DNA of 5,874 bases, taken from positions 1-5,874 of the forward strand of contig CAMQOJ010000284.1 of assembly GCA_947003375.1 (NCBI GenBank), written 5' to 3'. Both the position numbers and the translations under genes were made by a program. Shown piece by piece: positions 1-4,805 of this stretch (position 1 is its first letter; each line of letters begins with the position of its first letter). Below the pieces are notes generated by a model. It was given only the letters and a program-made list of their open reading frames with translations. It made no database searches and was not told the DNA's origin. Origin of the DNA: an uncultured Lachnospiraceae bacterium. GTDB lineage: Bacteria; Bacillota; Clostridia; Lachnospirales; Lachnospiraceae.

Positions 1-507
1 CCCCCGGTTCACCACCTCCACATGCCTCGCTATCACGTCTTCCTCCTCGAACACGGAATAGCTTAAGACCACCTCCATGCCCAGGTGAGCGTCCCTGCAG
101 GTGATCTCCAGGGTGGCGCAGCTCCCCTCCCCCGCGAAGGATGCCGGAAGGCCCTGTATGGCTTTCTTCCCCGAAAAGATTTCGTGGGACGCATAGGCCA
201 GGGTGCATGCCTTATGCCCCTCCTTTGACCGCACCCGCAGGGCGGCCTCGCGGAAGTCCCCTGTCCCATGGACGGGATATTCCATGGGGAATTTATCCAG
301 AAAGGAGAGCCTGTCCCTCTCGTTCCGGGACGGCACGAAGGGGGGCTCGTCCGTCCGCAGCAGATATCCCAGTTCATGCCCCGATACCTTTTTCCCATAA
401 TAGATATGTCCCAGGAAACCCTCCTCGTCCACGATGCCTATCAGATAGCTGGTGTGCAGGGTGTCCAGTTTGAAGATCCTGTCCTTTTCAAAATAAGCAA
501 TGCCCAT
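1..507 (-). CDS. Alpha-galactosidase, glycoside hydrolase family 36 (N-terminal part, cut by window edge)
   Basis: The enzyme is expected to hydrolyse terminal alpha-1,6-linked galactose from melibiose, raffinose-type sugars or galacto-oligosaccharides, in the cytoplasm since no signal peptide is visible. Only the first 169 residues are present; GH36 enzymes are usually about 700-740 residues, so the TIM-barrel catalytic domain and both catalytic aspartates lie outside. What is seen matches the GH36 N-terminal beta-supersandwich domain: IFKLDTLHTSYLIGI at residues 11-25, HIYYGKKV at 34-41, the hallmark MEYPVHGTGDFREAALRVR at 75-93, GKKAIQGLPASF at 113-124, and a TLEITCRD...VVLSYSVFEEEDVIARHVEV stretch at about 132-166. 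The ATG at 507 is chosen because GGGAG lies 4 bases upstream and the residues following it fit the family start. It lies 229 bases downstream of the binding-protein gene on the same strand, so it probably belongs to the same uptake locus. Family assignment is firm; exact substrate is inferred. Confidence 0.93.
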   Translation of the reverse strand, partial: MGIAYFEKDRIFKLDTLHTSYLIGIVDEEGFLGHIYYGKKVSGHELGYLLRTDEPPFVPSRNERDRLSFLDKFPMEYPVHGTGDFREAALRVRSKEGHKACTLAYASHEIFSGKKAIQGLPASFAGEGSCATLEITCRDAHLGMEVVLSYSVFEEEDVIARHVEVVNRG

Positions 508-511
508 ATGT

Positions 512-516
512 CTCCC
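512..516 (-). promoter_or_regulatory. Ribosome binding site of the alpha-galactosidase gene
   Basis: Minus-strand GGGAG sits 4 bases before the ATG at 507. It decides between this start and an out-of-frame ATG at 518 that opens a reading frame without family similarity. Confidence 0.7.
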
Positions 517-520
517 ATCC

Positions 521-535
521 GCCCGCGCAGCGGGC
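521..535 (-). repeat. GC hairpin just upstream of the alpha-galactosidase ribosome binding site
   Basis: GCCCGC and GCGGGC flank a 3-base loop, giving six uninterrupted G:C pairs that end 4 bases from the Shine-Dalgarno site. On the minus strand it is not followed by a T tract, so it does not look like an intrinsic terminator. It could influence translation initiation or mark the 5' boundary of a processed message; this is inference. Confidence 0.45.
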
Positions 536-660
536 CTTTCCATTTCATTTTATGTCCACAGCGCCGCCGCTGGCAGCCCCGTGCCGTCCCCGCCTCTCCG
601 TCTAGGCAGCAAAACCCCATGGCGAACATTCTACCTGTCCACCATAGGGCTTTTCCTGAC

Positions 661-710
661 CTGCGGTAAACCAAGCTTAGGTCTGCTACTTGGTAAAGTA
701 CCTTATGCAG
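661..710 (-). repeat. Nested imperfect inverted repeat downstream of the binding-protein gene
   Basis: Three sets of arms nest inside one another: CTGC (661-664) with GCAG (707-710), GGTA (665-668) with TACC (699-702), and ACCAAG (670-675) with CTTGGT (689-694). They are separated by unequal bulges around a 13-base loop. The structure begins about 26 bases after the stop codon of the binding-protein gene. It is not followed by a run of T on the minus strand, so it is a poor intrinsic terminator; it may be a 3'-end stabiliser or processing signal. No known RNA family is recognised. Confidence 0.35.
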
Positions 711-736
711 CCAATCCTGTAGCTGTTATTTCCATA

Positions 737-2413
737 TCAGCCATTAGCGTTCTTCATGTACTCCTCGTATTCCTTCATCTGAGCGCCGTGGAGCGTCGTC
801 AGCTCATCGATGATATCCTGCACGCCCAGGCTCTCTATCTGCTGCACATAGGCATCCCAGTCGTCCAGCGACTTGCTTCCGCCGATGACGCCCCATACAT
901 ACTCCTTCATGGCATCGCCGATATCCGTTCCCTTCTCGTTATTCACCGTGTATGCCTCAGGGTTCTTCTTCTCCACCGTATGGGAATAAGCGATACGGCT
1001 GTTGGCAGCCACCTTCTCGAAAAGCTCCGAGGTGCTCTTGGTATTCTCGATGTTGCAGAAGTCTTTCCTTGCGAACAGATCCTGGAACAGCTTCAGGCCG
1101 ATGTTCTGCTCCGTATTCTGAGTACCGTCGCTGGGGACGAGGATTTCATAGGTCCCGTCTCCATTGTCCTTGTAATGCTCGCCCTCCACGCCGAACCTTC
1201 TGTGGATGTAGTTCTCAGGCGTGGCCATGTCGTCCCAGATTGCATAGGCGCGCTCAGGATCGGAGCAGGTGTTTGTGATGCCGAAGTAGCACCATGCAGC
1301 TACCGATGCGGGATCGTCCTGAGGAGTCCCATTGTCGCCCGATACCATGTCGATGGGCACCCACTTGGCTTCCGGATGCGTGGAATAGAAGGACTGCATG
1401 GGACCAACGGAGGGATTGTTCCAGGAAACCCAACTGTAAGTCACGCCGAATCCACCGTTCGCCATCTCTTCATCCCTGTCGGTATCCGTGATGATATTGG
1501 GCGTAATGACGCCGTCCGCATACAATTTGGACACTCTGCCCAGCCAAGTCTTGCAGTCCTCGGTGGTAGGTCCGTAAATATAGGATCCGTCATCCATCTT
1601 CAGGAAAGTGTCGCGTCCCAGGCCATCGCCGCAGCCCTGGATCCAGGGCCAGAAGCTCCGCAGATCGTATCCGTCGCCGCCCAGTCCGTAGGTATTGTTC
1701 TGGCCGTCCCCGTCCGGATCGTCATTGGTGAAGGCGTACAGCACGCTCTCCAGCTCATCCAAGGTCTTTGGCACCTCCAGATTCAGATTGTCCAACCAGT
1801 CCTGCCTGATCCACAAGGTCTCGCAGGCGGGTTCAGCCACGTCTCCGGGAATCCTGTAGATGGCGCCGCTGGCATCTGACGCATAGAACAGGACGCCGGG
1901 GTCGATGCTGTTATAGTAATCGCGCATATTGGTATATTTCTCCATGTAGGGTGCCACGTCCACCAGCAGGCCAGCGTCCACCCACTGGGAGTAGTCCTTC
2001 TCCATGTTCCACCACCAGATGATGTCCGGCCTCTGGGTCTCATCCTGCATCAGCAGCGTGATCTTTGCCGTGGCATCGCTCCATCCGGGCAGCGCCAGGA
2101 CTTCGATGTCCAGGTTGTAGCGCTCCTCCAGCCATTTCTGGATCTGGCTGTCAGGCTGGGTATAGCCCTGGAGGCATACCACGGACATCTTCATGGTCTC
2201 GGACTGGTTCAGCACATCAATCTTCTCATCGGCTACAGGCGTATTGCCTCCTTCATCTCCAGCCTGCTCCTCCTGCGCGCCTGACTGCTCTTCCTGAGAG
2301 CCTGACTGCCCCCCCTGAGAGCCGGAATCTCCCGATCCGCTGTCCCCGCATCCGGAGAGCATTCCCACTGTCATCATGCCTGCCAGTAAAAGTGCCAACG
2401 TTCTTTTCTTCAT
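737..2413 (-). CDS. Extracellular solute-binding lipoprotein of a CUT1 sugar ABC transporter (LplA/YtcQ type)
   Basis: A 558-residue lipoprotein expected to be anchored outside the membrane and to deliver oligosaccharide to the adjacent permeases. Residues 1-22 are a lipoprotein signal: KKR, a hydrophobic stretch, then lipobox L19-S20-G21 before Cys22. Residues 23-56 are a Gly/Ser/Gln/Glu linker with three 7-residue repeats at 32-52. The mature domain begins near residue 70 and shows features usual in LplA/YtcQ proteins: RPDIIWWW at 128-135, a WIRQDWLDNL segment at 201-210 followed by PKTLDEL, and a calcium-loop-like DPDGDGQNNTYG at 232-243. At 558 residues it is longer than raffinose or multiple-sugar binding proteins such as RafE/MsmE (roughly 420-440), which suggests a larger or complex glycan ligand. 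The ATG at 2413 is preferred over an in-frame TTG at 2428 because GGGAGG lies 7 bases before it and KKR then starts the signal peptide. It is the third transport gene, 126 bases after the second permease. Ligand unknown. Confidence 0.94.
   Translation of the reverse strand: MKKRTLALLLAGMMTVGMLSGCGDSGSGDSGSQGGQSGSQEEQSGAQEEQAGDEGGNTPVADEKIDVLNQSETMKMSVVCLQGYTQPDSQIQKWLEERYNLDIEVLALPGWSDATAKITLLMQDETQRPDIIWWWNMEKDYSQWVDAGLLVDVAPYMEKYTNMRDYYNSIDPGVLFYASDASGAIYRIPGDVAEPACETLWIRQDWLDNLNLEVPKTLDELESVLYAFTNDDPDGDGQNNTYGLGGDGYDLRSFWPWIQGCGDGLGRDTFLKMDDGSYIYGPTTEDCKTWLGRVSKLYADGVITPNIITDTDRDEEMANGGFGVTYSWVSWNNPSVGPMQSFYSTHPEAKWVPIDMVSGDNGTPQDDPASVAAWCYFGITNTCSDPERAYAIWDDMATPENYIHRRFGVEGEHYKDNGDGTYEILVPSDGTQNTEQNIGLKLFQDLFARKDFCNIENTKSTSELFEKVAANSRIAYSHTVEKKNPEAYTVNNEKGTDIGDAMKEYVWGVIGGSKSLDDWDAYVQQIESLGVQDIIDELTTLHGAQMKEYEEYMKNANG
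2258..2320 (-). repeat. Three tandem 21-base units in the lipoprotein linker
   Basis: Units at 2300-2320, 2279-2299 and 2258-2278 encode SQGGQSG, SQEEQSG and AQEEQAG (residues 32-52). The first two units differ at only three bases; the third is more diverged. The unit at 2300-2320 contains a run of seven C on the plus strand (2309-2315). The segment is a flexible hydrophilic tether between the lipid anchor and the binding domain. Confidence 0.8.
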
Positions 2414-2420
2414 TGTAATC

Positions 2421-2426
2421 CCTCCC
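2421..2426 (-). promoter_or_regulatory. Ribosome binding site of the binding-protein gene
   Basis: Minus-strand GGGAGG, 7 bases before ATG 2413. It overlaps the alternative TTG start at 2428, which argues against that longer reading. Confidence 0.85.
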
Positions 2427-2498
2427 AAAAATTTATTGTTTTATTTTCTGCACGGAATCCTTTTCTTCCATGCCTAAAACCTTTCCTTAATATGCTTG

Positions 2499-2524
2499 GT
2501 GCAAGTCCGCAAGAATGCCTGCAC
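2499..2524 (-). repeat. Hairpin between the second permease and binding-protein genes
   Basis: On the minus strand GTGCAGG pairs with CTTGCAC (seven pairs, one of them G-U) around a 12-base loop, starting 15 bases after the permease stop codon. No T tract follows. Such inter-cistronic stems can protect or process mRNA so that the binding protein is made in excess of the permeases; that role is inferred and the stem is modest. Confidence 0.35.
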
Positions 2525-2539
2525 ACTTCTTCTCACACC

Positions 2540-3445
2540 TTAACCTTTCACGCCGCCAATCATGACGCCTTTTACAAAGTACTTCTGCACGAAAGGATAT
2601 ACGCAGAGGATAGGAACCGTGGCGATGACCACGGAGGCGGACTTGATGGTCGCCGCTGTTACATTTGTAGCAGAAGCTACCGTGACGCCCGCGGACTGCA
2701 TGGCCTGGTTGGTGTTGGTCAGCATGTAGCGCAGCACTGCCTGTAAGGCCCATCTGCTCTTTGTATTGATGTAAAGCACGCTGGAGAAGTAATCGTTCCA
2801 GTATCCCACCGCGGTGAACAGGGCGATGGTGGCAATGGTGGCTTTGGACAGCGGGAGCACTATCTTCCAGAAGATGGTCACCTCCGTAGCGCCGTCAATC
2901 TTGGCCGACTCCTCCAGGCTCTCCGGAATCGTCATAAAGAAGCTCTTCATGATGATGACATTATAGGCGCTGACCAGTCCGGGGAGCACCAGCGCCCAGC
3001 GGTTGTCGATCAGGCCCAGTCCCTTGATCAGCAAGTAGCCCGGAATCATGCCGCCGGAGAACAGCATGGTGAAGAGCACCAGCAGAAGCATGGTCTTCCC
3101 AAAAGGGAGATCCTTTTTGGAAAGAGGATAGGCCGTGGTAGCCGTGAACAGCGTGCCCAGAAAAGTGCCGCTGATGGTCACCAGCACCGTAGTCAGGTAT
3201 CCTGTCCAGATGGACGGATCCTTGAATACCTGGGCGTAGGTGTCCAGGTTGAAGCCCTTGGGCCACAGGAAGATGCCGCCCTTTGCCGTGGCCTCCACCG
3301 AGCTTAAGGACATCATGACCACATGCCAGAACGGATACACCATGATAATGCACAGCACCGTGAAAAAGATATAGTTGAATACACCATACGCAACCTCTCC
3401 ACGGCCGCGCCTTACTTTCGTGAGATGGTTTTTCATGTCTTTCAT
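2540..3445 (-). CDS. Carbohydrate ABC transporter permease, LplC/YtcP (MalG-like) subunit
   Basis: One of two membrane subunits forming the translocation channel of the sugar importer. The 301-residue protein shows about six hydrophobic segments (near residues 22-47, 83-107, 116-140, 150-170, 202-226 and 268-291). It also has the EAA cytoplasmic loop that contacts the ATPase: ESLEESAKIDGA at 175-186 followed by FWKIVLPLSK at 192-201, the MalG-type signature. Residues 62-63 and 67-81 (WP, NLDTYAQVFKDPSIW) fit the periplasmic-side segment usual in this subfamily. Start at ATG 3445 is supported by GGAGG 6 bases upstream; an in-frame reading to 3490 would place that site inside the gene. It begins 28 bases after the stop of the first permease, so the two are almost certainly co-transcribed and work as a heterodimer. 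Family call is firm; substrate is not determined by sequence. Confidence 0.95.
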   Translation of the reverse strand: MKDMKNHLTKVRRGRGEVAYGVFNYIFFTVLCIIMVYPFWHVVMMSLSSVEATAKGGIFLWPKGFNLDTYAQVFKDPSIWTGYLTTVLVTISGTFLGTLFTATTAYPLSKKDLPFGKTMLLLVLFTMLFSGGMIPGYLLIKGLGLIDNRWALVLPGLVSAYNVIIMKSFFMTIPESLEESAKIDGATEVTIFWKIVLPLSKATIATIALFTAVGYWNDYFSSVLYINTKSRWALQAVLRYMLTNTNQAMQSAGVTVASATNVTAATIKSASVVIATVPILCVYPFVQKYFVKGVMIGGVKG

Positions 3446-3451
3446 TTTACA

Positions 3452-3456
3452 CCTCC
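3452..3456 (-). promoter_or_regulatory. Ribosome binding site of the second permease gene
   Basis: Minus-strand GGAGG, 6 bases before ATG 3445, inside the short gap between the two permease genes. It excludes the longer in-frame reading that would overlap the end of the upstream gene. Confidence 0.85.
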
Positions 3457-3473
3457 ATTTTCCTGGCACCAGC

Positions 3474-4421
3474 CTAATACAGGCCCTCATTGCCGGTCTT
3501 CTTCGCTACGTTATTGACGAACACGATCAGTATGAAAGCGACAACGGACTTGAACATACCTGCCGCCGTAGAAAAGGAATAGTCCGAATTAATCAGGCCC
3601 ATCCGATACACATATGTATCGATGATATCCGCCACCTCGTACACATGGGATGTATACAGCATGAATATCTGGTCGAAGCCCGCGTTCAGGATATTGCCGC
3701 AGTTCATGATGAAGCAGACCACGATGGTAGGGACGATGGACGGCAGGGTGATGTTGAGCATCTGCTTCCACTTGCCGGCTCCGTCGATGGAGGCCGCCTC
3801 GTACAGCTGCGGGTCAATGCCGCTGATGGCCGCGAAGTAGAGGATCGTGCCCCAGCCCATGCCCTTATAGATATCCGTCACAATCAGCATGGGAACGAAC
3901 CATTTCGTGCTGGTCAGCACCATGACCCTCTCTCCGGTCAGGTTGTAGATCAGCTGGGTGATCAGTCCATTGTCGGGATCCAGCAGGGTCATGATGATAC
4001 CTGCCAGGATGACCCAGGAAATGAAGTGGGGCAGATACAAAAGTGTCTGGGAGACTTTCTTGAACTTCAGGCTCCTCATCTCGTTCATCATCAGCGCCAG
4101 TATCACCGGTATGGGGAATCCGATAATCAGCTTCAGCAGACTGATGACCACCGTGTTGCGCAGGACGGGCAGGAACGATGCCTTGGAGAACAGCTTCACG
4201 AACTGGTCCAGGCCCACCCACGTGCTCTTTGCCGGATTATACTGGTTATAATCCATGAACGCGATTCTCAGTCCTCCCATGGGCACATACTTGAAGATCG
4301 CGAAGAACAGGATTCCGGGAATCAGCAGGAAGTACAGCCAACGGTACTTTACCATATCCTTCCATGTGGTCTGGCACCTGGTTTTGAAATCCGTTTTTTT
4401 CGTGCCTTTGTTTTCTGCCAT
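3474..4421 (-). CDS. Carbohydrate ABC transporter permease, LplB/YteP (MalF-like) subunit
   Basis: The first gene of the transport operon, 315 residues, the MalF-like partner of the downstream permease. A basic N-terminus (residues 1-25) leads to the first membrane segment at about 28-46 (YRWLYFLLIPGILFFAIF), and the following KYVPMGGLRIAF is typical of the LplB/YteP group. Further hydrophobic segments lie near 90-112, 126-147, 175-199, 228-250 and 289-305. The EAA loop is at about 207-227: YEAASIDGAGKWKQ followed by LPSIVPT. ATG 4421 is chosen because an AGGAG-containing purine run lies about 9 bases upstream. Two earlier in-frame ATGs (4442, 4472) would put that site inside the protein. It is preceded by a 384-base regulatory gap with a strong promoter. 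YteP-YtcPQ systems in Bacillus carry pectin-derived oligosaccharides, so the subfamily alone does not fix the sugar; the alpha-galactosidase next door points to a galactoside. Confidence 0.95.
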   Translation of the reverse strand: MAENKGTKKTDFKTRCQTTWKDMVKYRWLYFLLIPGILFFAIFKYVPMGGLRIAFMDYNQYNPAKSTWVGLDQFVKLFSKASFLPVLRNTVVISLLKLIIGFPIPVILALMMNEMRSLKFKKVSQTLLYLPHFISWVILAGIIMTLLDPDNGLITQLIYNLTGERVMVLTSTKWFVPMLIVTDIYKGMGWGTILYFAAISGIDPQLYEAASIDGAGKWKQMLNITLPSIVPTIVVCFIMNCGNILNAGFDQIFMLYTSHVYEVADIIDTYVYRMGLINSDYSFSTAAGMFKSVVAFILIVFVNNVAKKTGNEGLY

Positions 4422-4430
4422 TTTCACACT

Positions 4431-4436
4431 CTCCTC
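4431..4436 (-). promoter_or_regulatory. Ribosome binding site of the first permease gene
   Basis: Minus-strand GAGGAG within a longer GA-rich run, with its GGAG 9 bases before ATG 4421. The position favours this start over in-frame ATGs at 4442 and 4472. Confidence 0.7.
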
Positions 4437-4468
4437 TCTCATTGTTGTTTCTGATGGACTGGCATTTA

Positions 4469-4505
4469 GCACTATTTTGCACTATTCGATGCACGATTGC
4501 ACTAT
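4469..4505 (-). repeat. Leader cluster of GCACTAT motifs
   Basis: Plus-strand GCACTAT occurs at 4469-4475, 4479-4485 and 4499-4505, with a one-base variant GCACGAT at 4491-4497. The first two are 10 bases apart, one helical turn, and form an 18-base sequence (4469-4486) repeated exactly at 4654-4671. TAGCA (4467-4471) and TGCTA (4505-4509) form inverted ends around the cluster. It lies in the transcribed leader, roughly 50-90 bases after the predicted start, so a bound protein could act as a roadblock or as a looping partner. The binding protein is unknown. Confidence 0.7.
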
Positions 4506-4564
4506 GCTATCTTTTTTTATCCCGGGGCTTATTCGTGCATTTGTTTGTGCGTTTTCTTGTTTAT

Positions 4565-4593
4565 ATTAAAGCACTTTGGTGCTTAAAAGTCAA
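4565..4593 (-). promoter_or_regulatory. Sigma-A-type promoter of the transporter operon
   Basis: On the minus strand TTGACT (4588-4593) is followed by a 17-base spacer and TTTAAT (4565-4570). Each hexamer matches the consensus at five of six positions, and TGC immediately before the -10 provides an extended -10 TGn. Transcription would start near 4558, leaving a leader of about 137 bases before the first permease ATG. AT-rich DNA lies upstream. No other hexamer pair in the gap fits as well. Confidence 0.75.
4569..4584. promoter_or_regulatory. Candidate repressor operator inside the promoter
   Basis: AAGCAC, four bases, then GTGCTT form a 16-base palindrome that covers most of the -35/-10 spacer and the last two bases of the -10. 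A repressor bound there would exclude RNA polymerase. An even-length palindrome of this size suits a LacI-family dimer, and the regulator gene is directly upstream, so it is the prime candidate; this link is inference. It lacks the central CG common in many LacI-family operators. As RNA it lies upstream of the predicted start and would not be transcribed from this promoter. Confidence 0.6.
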
Positions 4594-4611
4594 TATAGTT
4601 TGTGTAATTTA

Positions 4612-4629
4612 TGACACTTTTGACACTTT
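4612..4629. repeat. Tandem 9-base direct repeat upstream of the promoter
   Basis: TGACACTTT occurs twice with no gap (4612-4620, 4621-4629). It lies about 19-36 bases upstream of the -35, a position where activators often bind as tandem subunits. ACACTTT resembles the GCACTAT motif only loosely. Function unknown. Confidence 0.6.
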
Positions 4630-4653
4630 ATACAATTTTAATAATTATATAAT

Positions 4654-4671
4654 GCACTATTTTGCACTATT
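4654..4671 (-). repeat. Upstream copy of the 18-base double motif
   Basis: GCACTATTTTGCACTATT, an exact copy of 4469-4486 in the same orientation, 185 bases away and about 100 bases upstream of the predicted transcription start. Each copy has two GCACTAT units 10 bases apart. The same-face spacing suggests a protein that binds direct repeats, such as an AraC-type regulator or a response regulator, or two cooperating dimers. No such regulator is encoded in this window. Confidence 0.75.
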
Positions 4672-4706
4672 TTTGTCTACTTTGCCCAAAAGGAAAAACA
4701 GGCATC

Positions 4707-4734
4707 AAAAAAGAGCCCTGCGCGAGCCCTTTTT
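4707..4734 (-). terminator. Intrinsic terminator of the LacI-family gene
   Basis: On the minus strand an A5 run, GGGCTC, a 5-base loop, GGGCTC and T6 follow the regulator stop by about 70 bases. The two arms read as a direct repeat, but in RNA GGGCUC pairs with itself through four G:C and two G:U pairs, extended by A:U pairs into the U tract. The plus-strand transcript would have A:C mismatches at the wobble positions, so the signal works in one direction only. It separates the regulator transcript from the transporter promoter. Confidence 0.75.
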
Positions 4735-4805
4735 ATCTGCGGCGTCCTATTCCGCCGTCATCTGCTTTTCCCTTTTCCGCCTTTGGCTTCGGCTTGTGCT
4801 GTTCC

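Larger units (their letters stand above)
4422..4805 (-). promoter_or_regulatory. 384-base regulatory region between the LacI-family gene and the transporter operon
   Basis: No convincing gene lies here. From right to left it holds a small stem (CGGCG 4740-4744 with CGCCG 4753-4757), an intrinsic terminator, an upstream copy of an 18-base double motif, a tandem 9-base repeat, a sigma-A promoter with an overlapping palindrome, and a leader of about 137 bases with more copies of the motif. The core is sharply AT-rich (15 G or C among the 70 bases 4601-4670 by my count), unlike the flanking genes. The tetramer GCAC or its complement GTGC occurs ten times between 4469 and 4670. Confidence 0.8.

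Noticed and set aside
628..656. Possible promoter for the alpha-galactosidase gene (TAGAAT on the minus strand)
   Set aside because: The -10 is acceptable, but at 17 bases spacing the -35 is GGAAAA, which does not resemble TTGACA.
441..674. Minus-strand 77-codon frame overlapping the start of the alpha-galactosidase gene
   Set aside because: It is out of frame with the GH36 reading, has no family similarity, and its start lacks a suitable ribosome binding site.
500..1879. Long plus-strand open frame of 459 codons opposite the binding-protein gene
   Set aside because: It is antisense to a clear lipoprotein gene, shows no recognisable domain and arises from codon bias of the real gene.
3375..4454. 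Plus-strand open frame of 359 codons opposite both permeases
   Set aside because: It spans two real genes and their gap, is rich in His/Gln/Asp typical of antisense frames to membrane proteins, and has no domain.
4521..4526. CCCGGG beside a T7 run as a terminator
   Set aside because: The six-base palindrome leaves no loop and the T run lies on the wrong side for a minus-strand terminator.
4544..4557. Possible CcpA cre site near the predicted transcription start
   Set aside because: On the minus strand the sequence around the CG at 4550-4551 departs from the TGWNANCGNTNWCA-type consensus at three defined positions, too many to claim.
4469..4671. CRISPR-like repeats
   Set aside because: Units are only 7-18 bases, irregularly spaced and centred on a promoter, with no cas genes.
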